Assembly (NCBI RefSeq): GCF_041206865.1 | Contig: NZ_JBGEDP010000001.1 | Span: 3,844,001-3,908,000 of the forward strand | Direction of reading: 5' to 3' | DNA: 64,000 bases | Source: Mycobacterium sp. HUMS_12744610 | Lineage (GTDB): Bacteria > Actinomycetota > Actinomycetes > Mycobacteriales > Mycobacteriaceae | Shown here: positions 38,994 to 47,843 of the stretch, piece after piece | Layout of the letters: each line of letters begins with the position of its first letter | How positions within the stretch are numbered: position 1 is the stretch's first letter | Notes under the pieces: generated by a model | Databases searched by the model: none | What the model was told of the DNA's origin: nothing | What the model saw: only the letters and a program-made list of their open reading frames with translations | Program-made: the position numbers and the translations under genes

Positions 38994-39881
38994 ATCGCCA
39001 CCAACATCGCACTCGTCGGTCCCGGCGCCGTCGGCACGACGATCGCCGCGCTGCTCCATGCGGCCGGGCACCGGGTCCTGTTGTGCGGTCACACGCCCCG
39101 GGACCACATCGAGCTGCGGCCCGACGGCGCGGAACCGATCGTGGTTCCCGGGCCGGTGCACACCGACCCGTCCGAGGTCGACGGCCCGGTCGACGTGCTG
39201 GTCCTGGCGGTCAAGGCCACCCAGAACGACGCGGCCGCGGGCTGGCTGGCCCGGCTGTGCGCCGAACACACCATCGTCGCGGTGCTGCAGAACGGGGTCG
39301 AACAGGTCGAGCAGGTGCAGCCGCACCGCCCGGCCTCGCCGGTGGTGCCGGGAATCGTGTGGTTCGGCTCCGAGACCCAGCCCGACGGGTGGGTGCGGCT
39401 GCGCGGCGAGCCCGCGCTGGTGCTGCCCAGCGGGCCCGCGGCGGAGACGGTCGCCGGGCTGTTGCGCGGCGCCGGCTGCCGGGTGGACTGCGACCCCGAC
39501 TTCATCACCGCGGCGTGGCGCAAGCTGCTCGTCAACGCGCTGGCGGGTTTCATGGTGCTGTCCGGGCGCCGATCGGGCATGTTCCGCCGCGACGACGTCG
39601 CCGCGCTGTCGCGCCGCTACGTCACCGAGTGCCTCGCCGTGGCCCGGGCCGAGGGGGCCCGCCTCGCCGACGACGTGGTCGAGGAGCTGGTGGACCTGTT
39701 CCGTCGCGGCCCCGAGGACATGGGCACCTCGATGCTGGCCGACCGGGAGCACCGCCGGCGTTTGGAATGGGACATCCGCAACGGCGTGGTCGTGCGCAGG
39801 GCGCGTGCGAACGGCCTGGCCACACCGATCAGCGACGTGCTGGTGCCGCTGCTGGCGGCGGCGAGCGACGGCCCCGGCTGA
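38994..39881 (+). CDS. Ketopantoate reductase-like oxidoreductase with an ATC start (Rv2573-like)
   Basis: A 295-residue NAD(P)-dependent 2-dehydropantoate-reductase-like protein: Rossmann motif ALVGPGAVGTTIAALLHAAG at residues 6-25, VLVLAVKATQNDAAAGWLAR, AVLQNGVEQVEQV, and the catalytic-lysine segment AAWRKLLVNALAGF. In this frame there is no ATG, GTG or TTG between the upstream TGA (38946) and the Rossmann motif. ATC at 38994 aligns with the Met of Rv2573 (MATGIALVG versus IATNIALVG), with GAGGAGG 13 bases upstream. So it uses a rare ATC start or is silenced by a start-codon mutation. It may not be the main panE. Confidence 0.82.
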   Translation: MATNIALVGPGAVGTTIAALLHAAGHRVLLCGHTPRDHIELRPDGAEPIVVPGPVHTDPSEVDGPVDVLVLAVKATQNDAAAGWLARLCAEHTIVAVLQNGVEQVEQVQPHRPASPVVPGIVWFGSETQPDGWVRLRGEPALVLPSGPAAETVAGLLRGAGCRVDCDPDFITAAWRKLLVNALAGFMVLSGRRSGMFRRDDVAALSRRYVTECLAVARAEGARLADDVVEELVDLFRRGPEDMGTSMLADREHRRRLEWDIRNGVVVRRARANGLATPISDVLVPLLAAASDGPG

Positions 39882-39895
39882 TGCCGCGCAAGCAA

Positions 39896-39939
39896 TCGCA
39901 AAAGCCCCTCATTTCGCCACGAAATGGGGGCTTCTGCGA
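39896..39939. repeat. Hairpin repeat between the Rv2573-like and SRPBCC genes
   Basis: TCGCAAAAGCCCCTCATTTCG (39896-39916) pairs with CGAAATGGGGGCTTCTGCGA (39920-39939) with few mismatches and a three-base loop. It lies in the 81-base gap between two plus-strand genes and is followed by GCGCTCGCGC. It could end transcription of the upstream gene or be a dispersed mycobacterial palindrome. Confidence 0.75.
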
Positions 39940-39962
39940 GCGCTCGCGCTAGGTTGGTGGCC

Positions 39963-40460
39963 ATGTTCCGCTGCGAGCGTGTCGACCTGACCTTCATCGA
40001 CACCGCACCGTTCCGTTTCCGCAACAGCGTCGACCTGGCCATCACGCCCGAGCAACTGTTCGACGTGCTCGGCAACGCCGAGGCCTGGCCGCGCTGGGCG
40101 CCGGTGATCACCAAGGTGACCTGGACCAGCCCCGAGCCGCGCGGTGTCGGCACCACCCGCACCGTGCAGATGCGCGGCGGCATCGTGGGCGACGAGGAGT
40201 TCCTCGCGTGGGAACCGTTCACTCGCATGGCATTCCGGTTCAACGAATGCTCGACAAAGGCGGTAGCGGCGTTCGCCGAAGACTACCGCGCCGAGGCCAT
40301 CCCCGGCGGCTGCCGGCTGACGTGGACGATGGCGCAGAAACCCGCCGGTCCGGCGCGGCTGGCGATGGTCGTGGTCGCCCCGCTGCTGAACCTGGGCCTG
40401 CGCCGGTTCCTGAGCAACCTGCGCCGCTACACCGACGCCCACGCGGCCCGGCCGAGTTAG
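39963..40460 (+). CDS. SRPBCC (polyketide cyclase/START-like) family protein (Rv2574-like)
   Basis: A 165-residue hydrophobic-pocket protein. FRNSVDLAITPEQLFDVLGN and AEAWPRWAPVITKVTWTSPE are the SRPBCC signature; GGIVGDEEFLAWEPFTRMAF and AIPGGCRLTWTM follow. Such proteins bind lipids or polyketide-like ligands and may cyclise or transfer them. No catalytic assignment is possible. It sits 9 bases before the metallopeptidase gene, so the two are likely co-transcribed. Confidence 0.85.
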   Translation: MFRCERVDLTFIDTAPFRFRNSVDLAITPEQLFDVLGNAEAWPRWAPVITKVTWTSPEPRGVGTTRTVQMRGGIVGDEEFLAWEPFTRMAFRFNECSTKAVAAFAEDYRAEAIPGGCRLTWTMAQKPAGPARLAMVVVAPLLNLGLRRFLSNLRRYTDAHAARPS

Positions 40461-40469
40461 GAGCGCGCG

Positions 40470-41351
40470 ATGACCTTCAACGAGGGGATGCAGATCGACA
40501 CCAGCGCCGCGTCCACGTCCGGGGGCGTCGGCGGGATGCGGATCGCCCTGGGCGGGGGCATCGGCGGGTTGCTGATCCTGTTCGCGGCGTTGTTCTTCGG
40601 CGTCGATCCCGGCGGCATCACCAGCCAGCAGCCGATGGACACCCGCGACGACGTGGCCAGCGGCTTCGACTTGAGCCGGTGCCGGACCGGGGCCGACGCC
40701 AACAAGTACGTGCAGTGTCGCGTGGTGGCGACCGGCAATTCCGTGGACGCGGTCTGGCATCAGCTGATGCGCGACTACACCCGCCCGCGAATGCGCCTGT
40801 TCACCGGCAGCGTCAACACCGGCTGCGGTCCGGCCACCAGCGCGGTCGGCCCGTTCTACTGCCCGGTGGACCAGACGGCCTACTTCGACACCGACTTCTT
40901 CCAGGTCCTCGTCAACCAGTTCGGTTCCAGCGGAGGGCCGTTCGCGCAGGAATACGTGGTTGCCCACGAGTACGGCCATCACGTGCAGCAACTGCAGGGC
41001 ATCATCGGCCGCGCCCAGCAGGGCGCCCAGGGCGCCCTCGGCAACGGCGTGCGCACCGAGTTGCAGGCGGACTGCTACGCCGGCGTGTGGGCCCACTACG
41101 CGTCCACCGTCAAACAGGAGAGCACCGGCGTCCCCTACCTGGAGCCGTTGAGCGACAAAGACATCCGCGACGCCCTCTCGGCGGCGGCGTCGGTCGGCGA
41201 CGACCGCATCCAGAAGGCCGCGACCGGGCACATCAACCCCGAGTCGTGGACGCACGGATCCTCGGCCCAGCGCCAGAAGTGGTTCACCACCGGCTACCAA
41301 ACCGGCAACCCCAACAAGTGCAACACCTTCTCCGCCGCCAATCTCGGCTGA
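40470..41351 (+). CDS. Membrane-anchored neutral zinc metallopeptidase (YpfJ-like, Rv2575-like)
   Basis: A 293-residue protein with a Gly-rich N-terminus, one transmembrane helix around residues 25-46 (IALGGGIGGLLILFAALFF) and an extracytoplasmic peptidase domain. The active-site HEYGHH motif is in EYVVAHEYGHHVQQLQGI near residue 168; the downstream ELQADCYAGVWAHY supplies the third zinc ligand. Paired cysteines (CGPATSAVGPFYC) suggest a disulfide outside the membrane. It belongs to the neutral zinc metallopeptidase family. The substrate is unknown. Confidence 0.9.
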   Translation: MTFNEGMQIDTSAASTSGGVGGMRIALGGGIGGLLILFAALFFGVDPGGITSQQPMDTRDDVASGFDLSRCRTGADANKYVQCRVVATGNSVDAVWHQLMRDYTRPRMRLFTGSVNTGCGPATSAVGPFYCPVDQTAYFDTDFFQVLVNQFGSSGGPFAQEYVVAHEYGHHVQQLQGIIGRAQQGAQGALGNGVRTELQADCYAGVWAHYASTVKQESTGVPYLEPLSDKDIRDALSAAASVGDDRIQKAATGHINPESWTHGSSAQRQKWFTTGYQTGNPNKCNTFSAANLG

Positions 41352-41531
41352 CGGGCCGCGCTCGCCCCCGATCCCGGCGCCTCGGCTGACGCCAGAGTCT
41401 GTGCCCGAATAGCGTTCACTCACTGCGAAATACGACCGACGATGGTGGCGAGGTGGGGCGGGAGGCCACGGCTATCGGCCATATTGCGCGGCTCTTCGGC
41501 GGGTGGGCTGGGCACGAAGGCTGCACTTCGA

Positions 41532-41537
41532 TACATT
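41532..41537 (+). promoter_or_regulatory. Possible -10 element for a leaderless lipoprotein transcript
   Basis: TACATT lies 7 bases before the GTG start at 41544, the spacing expected for transcription beginning at the start codon itself. No clear -35 is seen, as is common in mycobacteria, and there is no Shine-Dalgarno in front of the GTG. The rest of the 190-base gap (41352-41531) holds nothing I recognise. Confidence 0.4.
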
Positions 41538-41543
41538 GCCTGG

Positions 41544-42200
41544 GTGTCCGTTCTCAAGGCATTGCTCGGCCTGTCCTGCGCCGGTCTGGTCGCGGCCTGC
41601 TCGTCGGGCGAGTCAGCCCACCCGGCGGACATCAAGAAGGTGTTCACCGTCGAGTCGACGTTCGGTCCGGAATTCCGCGTCAAGGGCAAGGGACCCACGG
41701 GGATCGACCCGCAGCTGGAGGGATCGCAGGGCCTGCCGCCCAACGTGACGTTCGAGCCGGCGGACTGCGGCAAGTACACCACCGGACAGCGGCTGCCGCT
41801 GGGCACGCAGGGCAAGATGGCCGCGGTGTTCGCCGACGGCAAGGGCAACCGGTTCGTCACGGTCGCCTTCCAGACCGCCGACGAGTTGCCCTTCGAAGCC
41901 ATCCCCGACCAGTGCAAGCACGTGACGTTCAGCGGCCCCAACCTCAACGGTGTCGTCGACGCGGTGGATGCACCACACATCGAGGGCGCCCACACGCTGG
42001 GCACATACCGCCAGATCGAGGCCAAAGTCGGCGAGAAGGCCCAGTCCCAGGAGGTCTACCGCTTCGCCGCCTACCTCGGGCGGTCGTTGGTGGTGGTCAC
42101 CGCGACCCCGCTGACGGCGCCGAACCAGCCGCCGTCGTCGATCGACGTCGACCGCGCACGCCGCCTGCTGACCGACGCCGTTTCGGCCATCCGCGGCTGA
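41544..42200 (+). CDS. Secreted lipoprotein (DUF5642-like)
   Basis: A 218-residue lipoprotein. The GTG at 41544 starts SVLKALLGLSCAGLVAACSS, a short signal peptide with a lipobox (VAAC); the cysteine would be lipidated and the mature protein held at the outer face of the membrane. The mature part has FTVESTFGPEFRVKGKG, a cysteine pair (ADCGK, DQCKH), and VDAVDAPHIEGAHTLG. An in-frame start further upstream would bury the signal peptide, so I rejected it. The family name is a memory-based suggestion and the function is unknown. Confidence 0.75.
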   Translation: MSVLKALLGLSCAGLVAACSSGESAHPADIKKVFTVESTFGPEFRVKGKGPTGIDPQLEGSQGLPPNVTFEPADCGKYTTGQRLPLGTQGKMAAVFADGKGNRFVTVAFQTADELPFEAIPDQCKHVTFSGPNLNGVVDAVDAPHIEGAHTLGTYRQIEAKVGEKAQSQEVYRFAAYLGRSLVVVTATPLTAPNQPPSSIDVDRARRLLTDAVSAIRG

Positions 42201-42223
42201 GGCGCTGGCTAAGCTTGGCGCCC

Positions 42224-43249
42224 ATGACTTCGGATGACGGTGCGTCGAGGCGCAGCAACCGCCCGAAGTGGGCCTTGATAGCGCTGACGGCGGTCGCGGT
42301 GCTGGCCGCCGCGTTGGCCACATCGACGCTGCTCGGCCGCAACGGGGCCAACGATTCGTCGTCGGCTCCCCCGTCGGCATCGGCGCCCGCCGAAACGTCG
42401 GAGGTCGCCAGCGCACGGGACGTCGGCCCGGTCACCGTGGTCGTCGACGATCCCACATGTCCGGCGTGGACAGCCATCAACAACAGCCTCGCGACCGGCG
42501 GGCAGGGCCTGTGGAACGACCGGGACCGGTCCGTTCCGGCTTCGGCATGGAACGACAAGCAACGCATCCAGTTCCTCGCCGCGGGTCAAGCCATGGGCAA
42601 CGCCGCCGCGCAAACCGTCGGACTGGTCAAGCTGACGCCGCATCGGGTGGTGCGGGAACTCTACGAGCAGTTCATCGCCTATGCGCGCGCCTACGCCGAG
42701 CACATCCCGCACTACACCCCGGCCGACGACACCCTGGCGGGCACCGCGAACAGCGCCTCCTCGGCGCTGGGGGCGATCTGCGCGGCGGTTGCCGACGGCT
42801 CGGCAGCGGAGCGCGGGCCGGTCGTACCGCCGCCGGCCCCGCCGTCACAGGTCGCACCGGTGGGCAACATCGCCAAGCCGCAGCGCTTCCTCACCAAACC
42901 CAATCCCATATGCGCCGATTGGAAATCCGCGCTGGACGAATTCGGCCGACAAACCGCCGACTGGCAGAAGATCAACCCCAACCTCCCCGCCTTGTGGTGG
43001 AACAAGGAGCAGAAGGCGACCAATTTCGCCGTCGCTCCGGTGATGAACGCCTTTGCCGGCAAGCTGGAACTGCTCGGCCGGCGCGCCGGGAACCCGACGC
43101 TGCAGGACTTCGCGGTGCTCTCGGCGCAGTACCGGCGCGCGTTCGTCGCGGCGATACCGACCTACAGTCCGGCGGACAACCATCTGGCCAACGCCGCGAA
43201 CTACGCCTCCACCACCGTTCTGGGAGCCTGCGCGGCCACGACCGGATAG
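42224..43249 (+). CDS. Membrane-anchored protein with two repeated Cys-containing domains
   Basis: A 341-residue protein I do not recognise. One N-terminal transmembrane helix (about residues 16-36, WALIALTAVAVLAAALATST) is followed by a Ser/Pro/Ala linker. Two homologous ~110-residue repeats follow. Repeat 1 runs from PTCPAWTAINNSLATGGQGL to IPHYTPADDTLAGTANSASS and LGAIC; repeat 2 runs from PICADWKSALDEFGRQTADW to IPTYSPADNHLANAANYAST and LGAC. Each has one Cys near its start and one near its end. A PPPAPPSQVAP linker joins them. The protein is predicted extracytoplasmic. It starts 23 bases after the lipoprotein gene, so the two probably form a unit. Confidence 0.8.
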   Translation: MTSDDGASRRSNRPKWALIALTAVAVLAAALATSTLLGRNGANDSSSAPPSASAPAETSEVASARDVGPVTVVVDDPTCPAWTAINNSLATGGQGLWNDRDRSVPASAWNDKQRIQFLAAGQAMGNAAAQTVGLVKLTPHRVVRELYEQFIAYARAYAEHIPHYTPADDTLAGTANSASSALGAICAAVADGSAAERGPVVPPPAPPSQVAPVGNIAKPQRFLTKPNPICADWKSALDEFGRQTADWQKINPNLPALWWNKEQKATNFAVAPVMNAFAGKLELLGRRAGNPTLQDFAVLSAQYRRAFVAAIPTYSPADNHLANAANYASTTVLGACAATTG

Positions 43250-43264
43250 CCCGGCGCCCGCCCG

Positions 43265-44749
43265 TCAGGCGATCAGGTAGTCGCTCAACGGGAACCGGTC
43301 CTGCTCGGCGACGGCCTCGTACACCGACGTCGGCCGGAACAGCGGCGCCTCCCCGCTGGGGCAGAACCAGTACGACCGCGAGTTCGCGCAGTTGCCGGCG
43401 TAGAAGACCGAGTCGTCGAGCAACTCGGTCATCCGGTCCAGGAAGCGGGCGTTGGCCTGCTCGGTGACCTCGAAGGTGCCCGCACCCCGCCGCTGCAGTT
43501 CCCCGAACAACCGATTCATGTGCCGCATCTGGTATTCGACGGTGTTGAACCACGACAGGCCCACCCACGCGTACGGGCTGGCCATGGTCAGAAAGTTCGG
43601 GAAGTTGGGCACCGAGATGCCTTCGTAGGCCTGAAACCTGTTCTCCCGCCACCATTTTCCGAGGTTGCGGCCGTCCCGGCCGATCACCTCGATCGCGGGT
43701 AGGTTGGCTTCCCAGACGTCGTACCCGGTGGCCAGGACCAGCGTGTCGATGGTGCGTTTGGTGCCGTCGCGGCCCACGATGCCGTCGGGTTCGATGCGTT
43801 CGATGCCGCCGGTCTCCAGGTGCACGTGCGGCTTGGTGAAGGCCCGGTAATAGGAGTTGGAGATCGTGGGCCGCTTGCAGCCGAAGTCGTACTCGGGGTT
43901 CAGCTTCCGCCACACATCCTTGTCGCGCACCGCCAGCAGCCGGTGCAGCTTCGAGAGATCCGACGCGGCCTTGTTGACCCACCGGAACCTGCGGAACCGC
44001 CACATCGCGATAACCATCATCAGGTCCATGGCCATGTCGGTGAACCACCGCACGACGCGCTGCGCGGCCGGCACCCGGGCGAACAGCCGCTGCACCGGGG
44101 GCGGGAACCCGACGTCGAGCTTGGGCATGACCCAGATGGGGGTGCGCTGGTAGACGGTCAGCTCGGCGGCCTCCTTGGCCAGCTCCGGGATCACCTGCAC
44201 CCCGGTGGAACCCGTGCCGATGACCGCGGCGCGGCGCCCGGCGAAGGAGTAGGCGTCGTCCCAGTCGGCGGTGTGCACGACGCGCCCGCCGAACGTCTCG
44301 ATGCCCGGGATGTCCGGGGTGCGCGGCTGGCACAGGAAGCCGGTCGCCGCGATCAGGAACTGCGCACCGAGCGTGTCGCCGCCGGCGAGCGAAACCTCCC
44401 AGCGCCGGGCCTCGTCGTCCCAGCGCGCGCCCTCGACGGTGCTGTTGAACCGCATGTGGCGGCGCACGTCGTACTTGTCGGCGACATGCTCGGCATACCG
44501 TTTGACCTCCGCGCCCGGCGCGAACAGCCGCGACCAGTACGGGTTGGGTTCGAACCAGTAGGAATAGGTGGTCGACGGGACGTCGACGGTGAGGCCCGGG
44601 TAATGGTTGACATGCCACGTTCCGCCCAGGTCGCTTTCGCGGTCGACGATCAGGATGTTGTCGTAGCCCAGCCGGTTGAGCTGAATCGCCGCACCGATGC
44701 CCCCGAAACCCGCCCCCACGATGACGGCGTCGAATTGCTGCACGCCCAT
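43265..44749 (-). CDS. Flavin-containing Baeyer-Villiger-type monooxygenase
   Basis: A 494-residue FAD/NADPH monooxygenase. It has FAD motif VIVGAGFGGIGAAIQLNRLG at the N-terminus, and FGGRVVHTADW fits the Baeyer-Villiger fingerprint FxGxxxHxxxW. The NADPH motif is AAVIGTGSTGVQVIPELA, and DTLVLATGYDVW comes later. The ATG at 44749 is chosen (GGAAAG just upstream); a TTG three codons earlier is possible. Relatives in mycobacteria include EthA-like and Rv0892-like enzymes; this is closer to the latter by overall feel. It is divergent from the PE gene (147 bases apart) and converges on the duplicated-domain gene. The substrate is unknown. Confidence 0.88.
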   Translation of the reverse strand: MGVQQFDAVIVGAGFGGIGAAIQLNRLGYDNILIVDRESDLGGTWHVNHYPGLTVDVPSTTYSYWFEPNPYWSRLFAPGAEVKRYAEHVADKYDVRRHMRFNSTVEGARWDDEARRWEVSLAGGDTLGAQFLIAATGFLCQPRTPDIPGIETFGGRVVHTADWDDAYSFAGRRAAVIGTGSTGVQVIPELAKEAAELTVYQRTPIWVMPKLDVGFPPPVQRLFARVPAAQRVVRWFTDMAMDLMMVIAMWRFRRFRWVNKAASDLSKLHRLLAVRDKDVWRKLNPEYDFGCKRPTISNSYYRAFTKPHVHLETGGIERIEPDGIVGRDGTKRTIDTLVLATGYDVWEANLPAIEVIGRDGRNLGKWWRENRFQAYEGISVPNFPNFLTMASPYAWVGLSWFNTVEYQMRHMNRLFGELQRRGAGTFEVTEQANARFLDRMTELLDDSVFYAGNCANSRSYWFCPSGEAPLFRPTSVYEAVAEQDRFPLSDYLIA

Positions 44750-44836
44750 ACTTTCCAAACCGTACCCGACAGCGCCGCCGCACGGCCGTCGGCGATTGCC
44801 GCCAGGACTCCTGCTCGTGGACGCACCGGTTTGCGG

Positions 44837-44842
44837 TAAAGT
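44837..44842 (+). promoter_or_regulatory. Possible -10 element of the PE-ketoreductase unit
   Basis: TAAAGT, preceded by GGTTTGCGG, lies 54 bases before the PE gene ATG in the 147-base gap shared with the divergent monooxygenase. A GGGGGG stretch close to the ATG (44886-44891) acts as the ribosome binding site. The -35 box is not evident. Confidence 0.4.
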
Positions 44843-44895
44843 CGATTTTCAGTCGGTTCCGGGGGGTCGGAAAAAGCCGAATTTTGGGGGGTTTC

Positions 44896-46635
44896 ATGTC
44901 GTATTTGGTGACGACGCCGGAGTATGTGTCGGCAGCGGCAACGGATCTGGCGAACATCGGCTCGACGATCAGCGCCGCCAACGCGTCGGCGTCGGGCCCG
45001 ACGACGGCGATGGTGGCCGCCGGCGCCGACGAGGTGTCGGCCGCGGTGTCGGCCGTCTTCTCCGAATACGGCCGGGCCTACCAGGCGCTCAGCGCGCAGG
45101 TCGAGGCGTTTCACCAGCAGTTCGTGCAGCTGATGACCGCCGCGGGTGGCACCTACGCCGCCGCCGAGGCGGCCAACATCTCCCCGCTGCAGACAGTGCA
45201 GGAGGAGCTTTCTGCGGCGGTCAACGCGCCCGCGCAGCTCGGGAGCGCGCTGGCCGGAGCAAACTTGGGCGGTCTCACGCGGGGGCTCACGAGTGGGTTG
45301 GGAAACCTCGCCGGCCTGGGCGGCGCGGCGAGCCTCGGAAATCTGGTCGGACTCACCGGCCTGGGTGGCCTGACCAATCTCGGCGGGCTCGCGAATGTCG
45401 GAAATCTCACCAATCTCGGGGGGCTGGGGAATCTCGGCGGCGTCACCAATCTGGGCGGCCTGACCAATCCCGGCGGTCTCGCCAACCTCGGTGGCCTCAC
45501 CAACCTCGGCGGCCTGACCGGGGGCCTCGCCAATCTCAACGTCGGCGGCGACCTCAGCCGCCTGGCCAACGTTCCGTACAACCTGTTCGCCGACGTCGCG
45601 AACATCCCCTATTACGAGTCGCTGGCGCTGCAGGAGTACGCGTACGCCCTGGGTCCGGCCGGTTCGGTCGGCGGGGTTCCGGGCTGGATCCCCTCGGGTA
45701 CCGCACCCAGCGCGATCGCGACAATCGACGGGCTCAAGTACTACGCCTTGGGTGGAACCGGCAGCTGGGAGATGCAATCACTCGGTAACACCTGGGGCTG
45801 GGACGATGGCAACTGGCCGCAGGTGGACGCGATCTTGCACTTCCTGTTGCCTTTCCCGTTCACCGAATCCCTCGCCAACCAGGTCCAGACACTGGCGCAG
45901 GCCGAATTCATCGACGGTTCTACGGTCGGCACCGAGTTCCAGGCCGCCAACCCCTTGGCCTACCTTGGTCAATGGGTCCATGGCGACACGTCGCTGCAGT
46001 CGTTGCTCGCGGGCACCCACTACCCCAACATCATCGAAGACACTGTCGGTGCGAATGTCCTACCGGGCGAACCCAACCTCGCCTCAAGTGGATCAGGAGT
46101 CGTCACGTTGGCCAACGGCCAACTCGCACAGAACGTCGCCTGGTCCGGCCAGTATGCGCAGCTGCAGCCGCTGGCGCCGCTTAACGCCATTGGCGCAAAC
46201 CTGACAGGCCCTCCGGCGGCGAATCCGATCCAGCTCCCGAACGTCGGCAATGTCGTGTCGAGCGCGATCAAACTGGAGTCCGACGAAATCTACGACTTCG
46301 ACCCGTTCGAAACTGGCAGCTTTCTGTATTGGGGCTCACCAACCCTCTACAGCGTCCCGGCCGGGCTTGGCGGTACGATTCAGGACTTCACCGGTATACC
46401 CAACCAATTCCCGCTGGCTAACCTTGGCGCCGAGCCAGTTTGGGGATATGGCACCGGCCCGTCGTTCCTGCCGACGGGTCTACAGGAGGGCGGATCCTAC
46501 TTCGCGCAAGGACTGCTTGGATACACCAACCCCGGCATCTATGCTCAGGCGCTCGGCAACGACATCAACGTTCTGACCAACCCCAGCTCGCTGCTGGCCA
46601 GCGCGCCGCTGGTCGGATATCTGGGAATCGATTAG
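44896..46635 (+). CDS. PE-family protein with NLGGL repeats and a long unique C-terminus
   Basis: A 579-residue PE protein. Residues 1-~95 are the PE domain ([40 protein letters not shown]), a helical hairpin normally secreted by ESX-5 with a YxxxD/E signal (YAAAE near the end of the domain). Residues ~120-220 consist of NLGGL-type units rather than the GGAGG of PE_PGRS proteins. The final ~350 residues begin [20 protein letters not shown], are aromatic-rich, and show no catalytic motif. The gene ends only 13 bases before the ketoreductase gene, so it may be co-expressed with lipid synthesis. Surface location is an inference from the family. Confidence 0.88.
   Translation: MSYLVTTPEYVSAAATDLANIGSTISAANASASGPTTAMVAAGADEVSAAVSAVFSEYGRAYQALSAQVEAFHQQFVQLMTAAGGTYAAAEAANISPLQTVQEELSAAVNAPAQLGSALAGANLGGLTRGLTSGLGNLAGLGGAASLGNLVGLTGLGGLTNLGGLANVGNLTNLGGLGNLGGVTNLGGLTNPGGLANLGGLTNLGGLTGGLANLNVGGDLSRLANVPYNLFADVANIPYYESLALQEYAYALGPAGSVGGVPGWIPSGTAPSAIATIDGLKYYALGGTGSWEMQSLGNTWGWDDGNWPQVDAILHFLLPFPFTESLANQVQTLAQAEFIDGSTVGTEFQAANPLAYLGQWVHGDTSLQSLLAGTHYPNIIEDTVGANVLPGEPNLASSGSGVVTLANGQLAQNVAWSGQYAQLQPLAPLNAIGANLTGPPAANPIQLPNVGNVVSSAIKLESDEIYDFDPFETGSFLYWGSPTLYSVPAGLGGTIQDFTGIPNQFPLANLGAEPVWGYGTGPSFLPTGLQEGGSYFAQGLLGYTNPGIYAQALGNDINVLTNPSSLLASAPLVGYLGID
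45262..45549 (+). repeat. In-gene repeat array encoding Asn-Leu-Gly-Gly-Leu units
   Basis: About 20 degenerate 15-base units of the type AATCTCGGCGGCCTC/ACC encode [18 protein letters not shown] and similar. The regular N-L-G spacing suggests a repeating beta-helix-like rod. Codons vary at synonymous sites. Such arrays tend to vary in length between strains. Confidence 0.85.
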
Positions 46636-46648
46636 TCGGCGCGCGGAT

Positions 46649-47833
46649 ATGGCGCTGCTGCTGAACGGAAACCGGTCGGTCGACAAGCACGGGTTCCGGT
46701 TCGGAATCCTCGATGGGATCGTGAACTCGCGCCTGTCGCCGACCGCGCTGACGCAGGCGAGTTACGTGACCGCCGCGGCGACGGGGGCCGACTCGTTCTG
46801 GGTCGGCGATCATCTGAACGCGTTCATCCCGCGCTCGCTGGCCACGCGCGAACATCTGGGCGTGGCAGCCACAGTCGTGCCCGACGTCGACGCGGTCCTC
46901 GAACCGTGGACCGTGCTGGGAAACCTGGCCGCCCGCAACCGTATTCGCCGGCTCCGGCTCGGGATCTGCGTGACCGACGCCAGCCGCCGCAACCCGGCGG
47001 TGACGGCGCAGGCCGCGGCGAGCCTGCATCTGCTCACCCGGGGCCGCGCCATGCTGGGCATCGGTGTCGGGGAACGCGAGGGCAACGAACCCTACGGTGT
47101 GCGGCGGAGCAAACCCGTGGCCGAACTCGAGGAGGCCCTGGCCACGATCCGCGCGTTGTGGGATTCGGGCGGCGAGCTGGTCACCCGCGACTCGCCCTAT
47201 TTCCCTTTGCACAACGCCATCTTCGCGCTGCCGCCCTATCGCGGGAAGTGGCCGGAGATCTGGGTGGCGGCCCACGGGCCGCGGATGCTCCGCGTCACCG
47301 GGCGCTACGCCGACGCCTGGGTGCCCTTTGTCATCTCCCGTCCCGCCGACTACTCCCGCGCGCTGGAGGCCGTGCGCGCGTCGGCCTCCGACGCCGGCCG
47401 TGACCCGATGTCGATCGTGCCCGCGGTGAACCGCGCCCTGGTCACCGGTCGCAGTCGCGACGACGTGGACGAGGCGCTGGACTCGGTGATCATGAAAGCC
47501 TCCGCGCTGGCTGCCCCCGCGGAGGCCTGGGCGCGGCACGGCGCCCAACACCCGCTGGGCGCGGAGTTCTCCGGTGTGCAGGACCTGGTGCCCCAGACCA
47601 TCGACGCGCGGACGGCGTTGTCCTACACCGCGAAAGTCCCGCTGTCCCTGATGAAAGAGCTGACCTTCAACGGTACGCCCGACGAAGTGGTCGACCAGCT
47701 GGCACAATGGCGCGACCACGGGCTGCGCTACGCGCTGATCATCAACGCCGGACCACTGAACCCCAGCTTCCGCAAGAGCCTCGCGGCTAACACCCCGTAC
47801 CTCAAGCTTCTTCGCCGGCTGAAGAAGTTGTGA
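46649..47833 (+). CDS. Phthiodiolone-type ketoreductase, F420-dependent LLM family (Rv2951c-like)
   Basis: A 394-residue luciferase-like (F420) oxidoreductase. Many segments match what I remember of Rv2951c, the phthiodiolone/phenolphthiodiolone dimycocerosate ketoreductase: [79 protein letters not shown], and [20 protein letters not shown]. The C-terminal LLRRLKKL also matches. It should reduce the keto group of a phthiodiolone-like lipid, consistent with the Pps/PapA5/Drr genes in the same region. It follows the PE gene by 13 bases and converges on the nitroreductase gene. Confidence 0.9.
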   Translation: MALLLNGNRSVDKHGFRFGILDGIVNSRLSPTALTQASYVTAAATGADSFWVGDHLNAFIPRSLATREHLGVAATVVPDVDAVLEPWTVLGNLAARNRIRRLRLGICVTDASRRNPAVTAQAAASLHLLTRGRAMLGIGVGEREGNEPYGVRRSKPVAELEEALATIRALWDSGGELVTRDSPYFPLHNAIFALPPYRGKWPEIWVAAHGPRMLRVTGRYADAWVPFVISRPADYSRALEAVRASASDAGRDPMSIVPAVNRALVTGRSRDDVDEALDSVIMKASALAAPAEAWARHGAQHPLGAEFSGVQDLVPQTIDARTALSYTAKVPLSLMKELTFNGTPDEVVDQLAQWRDHGLRYALIINAGPLNPSFRKSLAANTPYLKLLRRLKKL

Positions 47834-47843
47834 CCCGCGGGCC

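Noticed and set aside
39896..39939. The hairpin considered as the end of an insertion sequence
   Set aside because: No second copy, transposase or target duplication is present; it is a lone intergenic palindrome.
45262..45549. Regular short repeats considered as a CRISPR array
   Set aside because: Units are in frame, degenerate, have no unique spacers and encode NLGGL in a PE gene.
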